From contig CAICTM010000773.1 of the NCBI GenBank assembly GCA_903772945.1, positions 1 to 49,119 of the forward strand: 49,119 nt of DNA, in the 5' to 3' direction. The notes under the pieces were generated by a model. It was not told where the DNA came from and ran no database searches. It worked only from the letters and a program-made list of their open reading frames with translations. The position numbers were made by a program, and so were the translations under genes. The number at the start of each line of letters is the position of its first letter. Position 1 is the first letter of the stretch. The stretch is from Seminavis robusta. Taxonomy: Eukaryota; Bacillariophyta; Bacillariophyceae; Naviculales; Naviculaceae. Below are positions 30,840-41,273 of this stretch, piece by piece.

Positions 30840-32153
30840 ATGACAGCGTCCGTCGTTCCTAGTAGTAGCATCATGCCGAACCAAGATTCCAATGATAAAC
30901 ATAATGACAATAAGAAGAAGACTAATTGGTACTCTTCCATGCCCTCCTTTCAAGCGTTCAAGGAGATTACCAACGATGCCTACTATCGGACAGCGCCAGA
31001 CGATTGGCACGTGGTAATTACCGATGTCAAGGGCAGCACCAAAGCCATTGAGGAAGGACGGTACAAAGATGTCAATACCATTGGAGCTGCTTCTATTTCC
31101 ACCGTCAAGACACTGCTGGAACACGACAATTTCCCCTATGTATTTGGTGGCGATGGAGCCACCATGATGGTCCCTCCCGACGATATTGACCGTGTGCTTC
31201 AAGCGCTGCTCAAATTGCAACGGTTATCCGAACGGACGTTTGATCTGGGTCTTCGCGTAGGACACATTTCCGTCCGGGAGGTACATCATCATCAAGCCAA
31301 TACTACTAGTAGTAGTAGAAAGACCATTCAAGTCGCCAAACACGAATTGACCGCGGGAAAGTGTGTGGCCGTCTTTCGCGGGGGTGGTTTGACCGTAGCA
31401 GAATCCAAAATCAAGGGAGAAGAAGACAAGTACTGTGTCGTACATCCACCCAACAACAAGAAACGAGACAATACCTTTTTCGAATTGAGTGGATTGTCCT
31501 GTCGATGGAATCCCGTACCCAGCAAACGGGGCAAAATCATGTCCTTGCTCGTTCTGGCGCGGGAAGACGACCACAATATCAACAACAATAACGCAATCTA
31601 CAATCACGTCTTGTCCGAATTGGACCAAATCTACAATGGCGAATTGGAAACAGAAAACCCCGTGCATACGGAACTCATGACCTACAGGACGGTATTGGAG
31701 AATATTCGCAATGAACGGCGATTCTATCTCCACAACAGCGCCAGCCAGAATCCTGTGGCTTTTCTCAAGCGGCTTTCCGAGATTGTCTATGCCGGATCTG
31801 TTTTTCGCAGCACTACTACTAGTAGTAGCACTAAAAAACCAAAACAACTGGCTCCTTGGGCGGCCCACTACAAGGCATCCATGAGAGATCATGCCGATCA
31901 TCGCAAATTCGATGACATGTTGAGAATGATCATTGATTGCAGTGACGAACAGGCCACTCGCATTGAATCCATCTTGGAAGGGATGCGAAGGGACGACAAG
32001 ATTTACTATGGCATATTCAAGTCCGATACGGCCCTCATGACGTGCTATGTGGAGGATCTTTCCGATGGTCATCACATTCATTTTGTGGATGGCGGTGATG
32101 GGGGCTACGCCATGGCGGCCAAACAACTCAAGGCACAGCTCAAAGAGCAATAA
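30840..32153 (+). CDS. DUF3095 protein, class III nucleotide-cyclase-like
   Basis: A single-exon 437-aa protein starting at ATG 30840 (an alternative ATG is at 30873). The conserved block from VVITDVKGSTKAIEEGRYKD through FPYVFGGDGATMMVP is the DUF3095 signature. The family is formally of unknown function, but TDVKGST and GGDGA occupy the places of the two metal-binding Asp motifs of class III cyclases (FxDxxGST ... GDG), so a nucleotide cyclase-like core is inferred. DUF3095 is mostly bacterial, so an old transfer is possible. Two loops are coded by ACTACTAGTAGTAGTA-type repeats (31303-31320, 31810-31828) and inserted between conserved blocks. No signal peptide or membrane segment. Confidence 0.8.
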   Translation: MTASVVPSSSIMPNQDSNDKHNDNKKKTNWYSSMPSFQAFKEITNDAYYRTAPDDWHVVITDVKGSTKAIEEGRYKDVNTIGAASISTVKTLLEHDNFPYVFGGDGATMMVPPDDIDRVLQALLKLQRLSERTFDLGLRVGHISVREVHHHQANTTSSSRKTIQVAKHELTAGKCVAVFRGGGLTVAESKIKGEEDKYCVVHPPNNKKRDNTFFELSGLSCRWNPVPSKRGKIMSLLVLAREDDHNINNNNAIYNHVLSELDQIYNGELETENPVHTELMTYRTVLENIRNERRFYLHNSASQNPVAFLKRLSEIVYAGSVFRSTTTSSSTKKPKQLAPWAAHYKASMRDHADHRKFDDMLRMIIDCSDEQATRIESILEGMRRDDKIYYGIFKSDTALMTCYVEDLSDGHHIHFVDGGDGGYAMAAKQLKAQLKEQ

Positions 32154-32317
32154 TAGTCCATGGTGGAGGAGGTTACACAACCTTCCGTCCTAACATGGTA
32201 CCAAACATCAAATCTTGTGGCTTATGTAACTATTATTTTATTTTTATCGGATAGATGCAAGTACAGCTGAGTCTTTACAGCAATCTATTTAGTTTTGGAT
32301 CATACACAACAACTTTA

Positions 32318-33943
32318 TCAGCAAGGTATCGACATCCACAATGCCGCAATGAATGTCAGCCAAAAGCCGGACCGAGTGGAGGATGAGTACCATAGCGGAC
32401 CTTCGTCCTCGTCGTCAGGGTTGGTGCTGTTTTCCTCGTCCGAGTCCGTGTCGTTCGAAGACAGCTCTTCGTTATCGTCGTCATCCATCGATTCTGTAAA
32501 ATTTGTGGGGGACACGGTAGGCCTCAGTGAAGGTGTTGCCGATGGAACCATCGAAGGGGACTCGCTGGGAGCAAAGGTGGGGGGTCGGGTAGCCACGACA
32601 TAGCAAGGCAGGTCAGGTTCCATATCCGTGAGCCATTCAAAATCTAGGATAGAAGGAATGCCCTGGGGACACTGAGGGATCTGACCCACGTTGCTGTTGT
32701 CTTGTTGTGACATGTTGGGAACGTACGAAACATCTACAGCCGCCAACTTGGTTCGCAGTGACTCATACTCCGGATAAGGAATGTACTGGCAGTGCGTTGT
32801 GAGGTGATCGCATTCCAAGGGTGTGTAGTAACCCACGCCGTACTGGAGTTTCATGAAACCATTGTACGGCCATGGATTGCCCTGAGGAGATGTGTCGGCC
32901 ACCAATTTCTCGGCCGAGTATTCAAAGACGACTCCTCCAGCAAAGACATTCGAGTAGGTTTCGCTGTAGAGGGCATCCACTTGCTCCCATGTCCGCTGTG
33001 CTTGGAATTCTCCCACAGTGGGGAATGAGGATTCTCGGCACCCATACTCGGCGACAATCATAGGACCCGGTAGATTGATGGCTTCAAAATCTTGTCGCAT
33101 CTGCTCCCATCCCACCAGTGGGATATTCGGATTGCAGTGCTGATAGGCATTCAGGCCGTACCACTCGACTGGTTCTAATGGATCATTGGGATCGTTCTGA
33201 CAACCAAAGTAGGTTGCCTGAAGTTGTCGTTCGTGATCCCAATTGACCAGTCCAATGGGCACTTTGCGTGGCAAGATGGAGTTGAGGACCTCGCTGCACG
33301 TGCTGACATAGGCTCTCATATCTCGTAGAAACTTCTTTTGACAGGGAGCATTGAGTTGAATCTGTCTGTCTCGGGCATACAACGTGACTTCATTCCCCGC
33401 GGAAAAGGCAAGCGTATTGGCGTATTTGGAAAACTCATTAATGATCCACTGTCCACGTGCCTTGAGCGATGCCGGATAACAGGATGGTGCCTCGTTGGGT
33501 CCAATGGCACATCCATCGCAATCGGCCAGCAACCCGACAATGACATGGATTCCCACACTTTGCAAGGCACACATAAAGGCATCATGATTCTGACTCGGGT
33601 CCACCGCGTAGATGCGAATGGTGTTGACTCCCAACTGCTGTAATTGCGCAATATCTGGTTCCCAGAGATGACGAAAGCCTTCGGTAAAGAAATCTACCGA
33701 ATTGCTGCCGGTGGAGAGTGTTCCCTCATTGGGTCGAGGGTAGTAGGCAATTCCCTTGACTGGGAAATACTGGTCTGTTTGTGAATCATAAAAGCGCTTT
33801 CCCTTCATTACCACGGGATGGTTGGAGATGGTAGAGTTGGCACATTGGACGTACTTGATGACAGGTATCTGATCGGCGGATACATGGACTACCACAGTTT
33901 GCAGGAGCAGCAAGAGAAAAGGTAATGTCGAGCCCATTGTCAT
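32318..33943 (-). CDS. GH72 beta-1,3-glucanosyltransferase, secreted and probably membrane anchored
   Basis: A single-exon 541-aa protein. Residues 1-23 are a signal peptide. The GH72 (Gas/Gel) catalytic barrel spans ~30-410, with opening motif FPVKGIAYYPRP (60-71), acid/base E185 in SAGNEVT and nucleophile E299 in VAEYGC. From ~455 a Pro/Ser repeat (PTFAPSESPSMVPSATPS) and an acidic, N-glycosylation-prone stretch lead to a hydrophobic C-terminal tail (526-541), as in GPI-anchored enzymes. GH72 enzymes cut and re-join beta-1,3-glucan chains; in diatoms this would act on cell-wall callose-like glucan, not on the silica itself. No CBM43 module seen. It converges with the DUF3095 gene. Confidence 0.9.
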   Translation of the reverse strand: MTMGSTLPFLLLLLQTVVVHVSADQIPVIKYVQCANSTISNHPVVMKGKRFYDSQTDQYFPVKGIAYYPRPNEGTLSTGSNSVDFFTEGFRHLWEPDIAQLQQLGVNTIRIYAVDPSQNHDAFMCALQSVGIHVIVGLLADCDGCAIGPNEAPSCYPASLKARGQWIINEFSKYANTLAFSAGNEVTLYARDRQIQLNAPCQKKFLRDMRAYVSTCSEVLNSILPRKVPIGLVNWDHERQLQATYFGCQNDPNDPLEPVEWYGLNAYQHCNPNIPLVGWEQMRQDFEAINLPGPMIVAEYGCRESSFPTVGEFQAQRTWEQVDALYSETYSNVFAGGVVFEYSAEKLVADTSPQGNPWPYNGFMKLQYGVGYYTPLECDHLTTHCQYIPYPEYESLRTKLAAVDVSYVPNMSQQDNSNVGQIPQCPQGIPSILDFEWLTDMEPDLPCYVVATRPPTFAPSESPSMVPSATPSLRPTVSPTNFTESMDDDDNEELSSNDTDSDEENSTNPDDEDEGPLWYSSSTRSGFWLTFIAALWMSIPC

Positions 33944-34770
33944 TTTTGAATTATTGCCTTGAGTGAGATAAGGGAGAAGCGTCTTTGGTTGGAGTGAGTA
34001 CCTGGTACTGTATTGGTATTAGTATCGGTATCAGTATTGCACCACCTCCAAAAAGGATGAAGCAGATCTTCAATGACGTGAGAGTTAGTCGAGACCTTTA
34101 AACCAAAAGGAAGTTTCATAAACTTTATTATGAGAGCAGATCCAGCGGAGGTTGTGGTATTGTTTGTAGAGCCAGCCAGAAGGTTGCCAGATCACATACG
34201 GTACATAACAACATCTATCTCATGGTTACTTGTGTCTCTTCACTTTGTGCGAGGGATGTTCCGATTCAAAAATTTGGCGTCTTTTTTGGTAGATTTGGTG
34301 GAAAGCACACTTAGCGTCATTCGTGGATCAAGCTTCCGAGTCTGCTGGCGTCAGAAACGTTTTTGAAACAATTCGGGACAGGATCTTCGTCACTCAAAAC
34401 AGCTCTTCAGACTTTTGGATCTTTCGCACCACTTTACTTTTTTGGACGCCAAAAATCGAGATCGATCTTGCAAAGCAAACGGTCGAACAGATCCCATGCA
34501 TTCTCACTATCGACATCGACATCGACATCCATCTCTCTATCTGGCACCCGACCTCAGGCACTATATACATCCCACCGCCTCTTCTCTTTTTGTCTCTCTC
34601 TGTCTCCGTATCTTCGGAGAGATTGATTGCCTGCTGAGCTTAGGTGGAGGTTCATTCTACAAGAAACAAGGGTATATATTGAAAGTATCGGCGTGGGTAC
34701 CAGTATCATATCTCACTTCCGCAGCGGTGGTCGCAGAGCTTTTCGCTTTTTACTTTTATAAAAAGCCATC
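33944..34770. other. Divergent promoter region between GH72 and cyclase/PDE genes
   Basis: Holds TGACGTGA (34074-34081), a CRE half-site variant, and a (CGACAT)n tract near 34512. A long pyrimidine-rich leader (34580-34610) precedes the cyclase start. No gene. Confidence 0.5.
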
Positions 34771-37700
34771 ATGGACATGGTCAATAGCTTTTTTGGAAGA
34801 CGATCCTCTGCTGGTACTGGCAGTAGTGGAGGAGACGCCTCTGGAAGTGCCAATGTCCCAAATCCTGCAGCGGCAGCTTCATCGTCCCACGTGGATTATG
34901 GCTATGGCGAAATTTCACACAATCCCAGCAGTGCCAGCAGTGACAGTGATTGGCCCGATGACATGTCCGATAAGGAAAGTCTACAGAGTTGGGCCAAGGA
35001 TACACAAAAACAAGAGGAGGAAGATGATGAAGATCTTTTTGGTACCAAAGAAGAGCATAATTTGAAACGGTGGTTCATTGTCGTGACCGTGTTGCTACTC
35101 TTTCTCGCTATTGGGGTTTCCGTATTTACGTATTGGTACCTGTCCACACAAGAGCAGGATACGTTCGAACGAGCTGTAAGTGAAGTGAACCGTGGGTTTG
35201 GTTTGTTAGTTGGTTGTTTAGTTGGTTAAGTCATTGTTGGAATACTTACCCCTCCCTCCCTGCCACTACACTTACTGGATGATATCCTTTAGTTTGAAAA
35301 CACGGCGCAAGCCATTGTGGATGGGGCTGATTATCGCATGAAAGTGATTGAAAGATCCCTCTTGGGAAAATCCCAAGCATTGACTACATTTGCAGTTTTC
35401 ACAGGCTCTCTGTGGCCCTTCGTGTCCATGCCAGACTTTTACGTGTCGGGGAGAAACTTTTTGATCGAAACAGAGACACAAATGATAGCATGGGCACCCC
35501 TGGTGACAAACCAACCGGACCTACGGGCGTGGGAGGCCTATTCCACCTACATGCTGGAAAACTCGGGATGGTTCCCTCCTGTCGAAGTAGAAGAACGACT
35601 CGAAAAACAAGCCGAACGCCTGGAAGAACAGGCCAAACAACAACGACAACACGAGGGACGAAGCACCGAAACACCGCCACCCGACTTGGAATTCTCTGAT
35701 GCGGGGGGACTCTACGTTCCCCTGTGGCAAGTATCACCTTGGCTCTACAATGCATTGATCAATCACAATCTGACGGCACAGTTTGAAGATTCCATGACAT
35801 TGTTGCTGAGAACGAAACAACCCGTATGGACACGGTTTGTGGACATTAACAATCCGTACTCATCCACCACTGGTGATATTGACGAACCAATCTCCGTGTA
35901 CGAAGTCAATCAGCCTCAACAAGAAGAACCCAAAGCCGCGACGAATGAAACAGTAGTGGCAAGCTTCTTGTTCCAGCCCGTTTTCAAGGCTTTACGGAAT
36001 CATGATGTGAGCTATGAGGCAACAACTAACATAACTACGGATCAGGAAGAGATTGTCGCAATTTACTTGACAGCCGTCCAATGGGATTCTTTCTTGGGCT
36101 CACTTGTCCCAGAAGGAACTCCGGGAGTGAGCATCGTTCTCACCAATCAATGGGGACAAACTCTTACTTATCAAGTCTCTACAGACAACGAAGGTCGCGT
36201 CACCGCATCCACTACATTGGTTGGGTCCGGTGATCAACACTCGTCTGACTATGATGATCTTTCAAAAACAACAAACCTTGCGAAGAATACAATGGAAGAG
36301 AGTATCCTTGTAAATGAACTCGTCCCTTCCGTTGCCAAAGTGGTAAGCCCCCGCCATCCCCACACTGTAGAGGAATTGCAAGCCAAGGATTACCCAGAGA
36401 CGCATCCACTCATGATCGAAGCACGGCAGTCCTTGCAACAAGAGACGGCAGAAGAATTCGCATATTCGGGAAACTTGAAAATGACAATATATCCCACGGC
36501 CGACTTTGAGAATGCCTATACGTCGATGCAACCCTTGACAATGACTCTGATATTGGCGGCGCTGGGATGTTTGGGCACTGTTTCTTTCTACTTGTACTCC
36601 CAATCGGTGCACAATCGACAACAAAAACTTGTGGAGACGGCCAATCGAACTGCCTTGGTGGTCAAATCGCGTACGTCTCTTTTGTGTTGTTGCATGCTGC
36701 CTTACTACAATTTTAAGAATTGAATCTGACCCTTGTATAGTCTTTCCAAGCAATGTCCGCGACAGAATCATGAAAGAAGCAGAAGAAGTGGAACAAAAGA
36801 ATCAGGCAAAGAAGAAGAAAGCCCAACAGAAACAACTGGATGGAAGCAACAGTGAGCGAGGACCAGGTGGTAGTACAGCTGGCAGTATGGGGCATGGTGG
36901 GGTTGTCAGTGGTGGGTCGATCCTCGGTGGACTGAGTGTAGGGAGTGCTGGATCCCGACATTCACGGAGTTCTCGCCGATACGCTCCCGGTAGTCTGGAT
37001 GACAGTCGAAGCCGCGAATTTACAGTGCCACAACGAAACAGCAGCATGGGAGCGAGTAACCCGTATGGAAGTGCTCCCATTGCAGACCACTTCAATGCAA
37101 CGGTGCGTGGATTTGGTTGCTCTGTTTTCAACATATCATGCGTGATGATTCTTACTTTCCTCGTTCTGTTCGGTCATCAGACGGTGCTTTTCGCTGACAT
37201 GGTCGGTACGTGCAAAAGGTGTGAGCTCAATACGGACGATTCAAAAACTAAGCGAACTGCGAGCGCTTTGTATGTCTCTACCTTATACACTCAGGCTTCA
37301 CAGCGTAAGTCCAGAAGATGTTGCCCCACGCAAGCCGTTGCAATCGTCTCACGAAAGTTGATTGTTCGACTTCTGTAGTTGGAGCTCTGTGCGGGAACCC
37401 GTCCAGGTGAGAAACGAAGCCATGTAGATCTCCCCCCCCCAAACACGCTGTCTCACATCTCCCACTGCAACGCAGGTGTTCACACTGTTGGAGACGGTGC
37501 GTCGTTTCTTTCTTGCGATCTTTATATTTTCTATGTCCCAGAAGACAGGCGTCTAACCACCATCGAACTATGAACCGCAGATTTACCATGCTTTCGACAA
37601 GGTGGGCCTTGAAAACACTGGATTCCAAAGTCCTCCGGTTGGTGAAGCACTCACTTTTTATTCTATTTGGAAATAGGTGGCTAGAAAGAGGGGTATTTTC

Positions 37701-40700
37701 AAAGGTATGGACATCTTTCAAAGTTTCCTTTAAGATAACGTCGTCGTGAACGGCAAATCCTGATCCCAATGTTTGTTGCCGTCGCAGTTGAGACAATTGG
37801 AGATTGTGTACGTCAACATTGGTGCACTTGCCGCTTTGCGTGCATACTGTCTTTTGGAGGCTCAACTTGCCCTTCCGCTATTCTGAAGTACGTGGCTGTT
37901 TGTGGGCTCCCAGGTAAGTTTCAAGGGCAAGCTGTTGGACGCACAGAAGACAAATCCTTCCTCATCATCATTGAACTTACAAACCATCACAAAGTTCCAC
38001 GCCCGGATCACGCGATTGCCATGGCATATTTCGCGAATGATTGCCTCCGCAAAATGATTACTCTTACAAAGAAGCTGGAGATTACCCTTGTAAGTGCGAC
38101 GTGTACTTTGCTCGAGTACGGCGCAATCATACTGACTCGACCATTGCTCTTGTCATGACAGGGACCAGACACAGGTAGGAAACTAATGACGTCTATGCGT
38201 TGCTGGTTTGATTTCACTTCGCGCACGCATCTTACTCATGTACAATCTGCAGGAGATTTGTCTTTGAGAATTGGTCTACATTCGGTGAGTCCTTGGGATC
38301 GCTATGTTCTGGTAGATTCTGCCATTTTCATCCCAAATACTCACTCTTCCTCGCCGTGCCTCCGCCGACACTAGGGTCCTGTAACAGCTGGTGTTCTGCG
38401 GTAGGTACAGCATTTCTTTCAGACAATTTTGAGGCTAGCTTGTCATCCAGACCTTACCACTTTTCCTGCTGCAAAAGTGGCGAGAAGTCTCGGTTTCAAC
38501 TCTTTGGTAGGTTTTGTGAACTCTTTAGTACGAGGAAAGCAGAAGGCAATGACTCACTTTGGCTTGACTGTCACTCTTGGTCACTCCCGGAACTCGTACC
38601 GAAGGTGACACTGTAAACACTGGTAAGTGTCTGGTTTGGTGTATTGCTGGAGGGCGTTCGGTGGTTTTGCTGACGAACTCTTTCTTCAATCAATGACAGC
38701 GTCACGAATGGAATCCAACGGGAGAAAGGATTGCATTCATATTTCAGAAGCGACAGCGACGCTTCTAATGGAGTCGGGGAAACAGCGGTGGCTTAGTCAG
38801 AGAAGAGATAAAATTGTGGCAAAAGGGAAAGGGGTATGTCCTCACAGGCGAGTGTTTCGTATTTTATTTGAGAACTTTGCTTACCTACTCCGGAATCGAA
38901 TCACCAATCGAACTGTAGGAAATGGTAACTTACTGGCTGGAGGTTAGATCTTCACTGTCAAATTACATTGAAAGCTCCAGCCGCAGGAGAGCAAGTGGAG
39001 CCAGTGGCGAGTCTGGAGGAACTGGGGGAACCGGAGGAACTGATGACGATGTCGACGGAAGCAGCATGGGAGATTCAAACTCAGACCTGGAACCAAAGAT
39101 GCCTGATTGGGAGAAGGATGTATCTTTGAAAGGATCATCCCCGCAGCTTGGGGATAGGTTTCAGCGTCTGGTGGACTGGAACGTGGAACAACTCGTCAAT
39201 TTACTGAAGAAAGTGGTGGCCAACCGGAAACCAAATGAAGATGCTGTAAAGGGTTCACACTTCGACCTCAGAACAGACTCGTCGATTCTGGAGGAGGTCA
39301 CCGAGGTAATCCCTTTTCCCAAACCAAATATTGCGGACATCCTCGTTGGCGATACACAGCCCAAGCAGGACGTTGAGCTGGATTCAGCAGCAGTTGCCCA
39401 ACTACATGAGTTTCTTACTACCATTGCAATGCTCTACAATGGTGAGGCAGACTATCCTGTTTTATGAAGGCCGATGCCGTCCTGTCACTCACATTCACCT
39501 CACGTCCGTCCGTACGCCTGCTTCCAAATCAGATAATTCGTTTCACAACTTTGCTCACGCGGTAAGTATGTCTCGCTCAGGGCCTGCCGTCGCGTCGTGA
39601 CGTTGACTTATCCATCACTTTGTGAATGTACAGAGCCATGTGGCCATGGCGCTCATCACCTGGTTATCGCGCATCACACCACTTCCGTCTGATGGAGATA
39701 CGGAAAATATGTACGAGGCCAAGCTGACTGGTGATTGGAAACGACGGTCAAACCCATGCAAGGATATGTTTGCATTGCAAGCAGATCCTTTGACGCATTT
39801 CGCCCTTATCTTCGCTGCCCTCATACACGACCTAGATCATACGGGGGTCCCAAACGCAACTCTTGTCAAAGAGAAGTCTCAAATTGCAACACTGTACAAC
39901 AACACCAGCATTCACGAACAAGCCTCTGTGGACTCGGCATTCGAAACACTGATGGATGACAAGTATGAACAGTTACGAGACGTTCTCTTCACAACCGAAG
40001 AGGAGTTCTATCGTTTTCGTCAAATCGTGATGAATTCGGTAATGGCCACAGACATTTTGGATGAGAAGATCATGGCAAAGCAATCAGTGCGATGGGGTTG
40101 TTTATTTCGCGATGCAGACGATGAGGAAGACGATGCAGTCTTCGCGGACGATTATGCACCTGAGAATGAAGGAGACCAAAAAGCGTCCCTGGTTGTCGAA
40201 CGGTTACTTCTGGTTTCCGACATTGCACACACTATGCAGCACTGGTATGTTTACAGAAAATGGAACTCAAAACTGTTCGAAGAGGCATACTTTGCCTTCA
40301 AGGCTGGCCGAGCCGATATAGACCCGTCAATTACGTGGTATGAGGACGAGATCACGTTTTTCGATACGTATGTGATCCCACTGGCCACCAAAATGAGGGA
40401 GTGTGAGCTGTTCGACTCGTCTTGCGAAGAGGGTATCCGGTATGCAACAAGCAACCGCGAACAATGGGTGACCACTGGAGCAGAGGAAGTTGCCTCCATG
40501 GTGGAGAGCTGCAATGAAATAGAATTCGAGGTGGAAGACACTTATAACCCGATACCCGACGGCAGAATATTTGCTCCATCAAACGGTGCGTTTCGACTCG
40601 ATTTACCGGTGTCGTTTTTCATTTCTGTGCACGAGGTTGATTGTCTAACCTCTAACCTTGCTGGATCATTTTATATCTACTGACCACTCTTACTTCATCA

Positions 40701-40799
40701 GGCCGGCCAAGCCTGAGAGGGTCTTTCAAGAAGGGCATGGATATGTCCTTGGCCACTTTTGACACTGTTTTGGGACAGGGCGGGAGGGGTGGGAGGTAA
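34771..40799 (+). CDS. Receptor-type guanylate cyclase fused to cyclic nucleotide phosphodiesterase, 22 exons
   Basis: Exons: 34771-35175, 35293-36670, 36741-37102, 37181-37205, 37295-37304, 37379-37406, 37476-37496, 37581-37601, 37677-37704, 37788-37807, 37889-37913, 37995-38089, 38162-38174, 38253-38284, 38375-38400, 38478-38506, 38605-38622, 38700-38833, 38919-39441, 39533-39561, 39634-40585, 40702-40799. They sum to 4272 nt, 1423 aa, in frame. Cytosolic start; helix ~101-124; extracytoplasmic domain ~125-545; helix ~548-570; linker; class III cyclase ~716-890 with metal Asp721 (LFADMVGFT) and Asp765 (VETIGDCYV), Glu761 (guanine-type), Asn844/Arg848. PDE ~1050-1390: HNFAHA (1069-1074), HDLDHTG (1139-1145), SDIAHTMQHW. 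It would make and degrade cGMP. Internal microexons rest on conserved residues and splice sites only. Confidence 0.9.
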
Positions 40800-41273
40800 T
40801 GTCGCATGGTTTTGCTTGAGGCTGCGGAAGCGACTTAATACAGCTCGAGTGTAAACTGGCTGGGGCGAATCTGAACCGACAGCCACAGCTCTTTGTAGCT
40901 CCAAAGCTGTGTTTCGTGCCACCTAAGGTACCAAATGTACCATCGCAGCATCGCCGGACCTCCAAAATTCGGGTACGTACCGGTACTGTACACCTTTAAA
41001 AGGACAGCTAAAGGTAACGCAACGCGACAACTGGTACGGCACTGCTTCTAAAGGGAGACTCTTATCGATACGCAAGTAGTGTACAATAGCTCAGGCTGGA
41101 TCTGTTTCCAAAGCCGAGCGGATTTGTGTGCCGAGGGATCGAGTCACACCATTCTTCAGGTTACCAAAGAGGGAAGATTCCGCGGGAAACTAAGGCAAAT
41201 CGCTGTCTAGACTGGTTCCTGATGGGAGCCTCAGCCAACGGTACAGCTCTAGGTTGGACTCGATACGGTAGCT
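40800..41273. other. Convergent spacer
   Basis: Between convergent cyclase/PDE and polymerase genes. Contains GGTACC-type palindromes (40926, 40975). No gene. Confidence 0.5.

Noticed and set aside
37103..38699. Cyclase domain as a pseudogene because no long ORF covers it
   Set aside because: Every conserved segment can be joined by GT-AG introns in the correct phase, and the total length is an exact multiple of three.
38919..39476. Separate small gene covering 38922-39467
   Set aside because: It is exon 19 of the cyclase/PDE gene read through the following intron.
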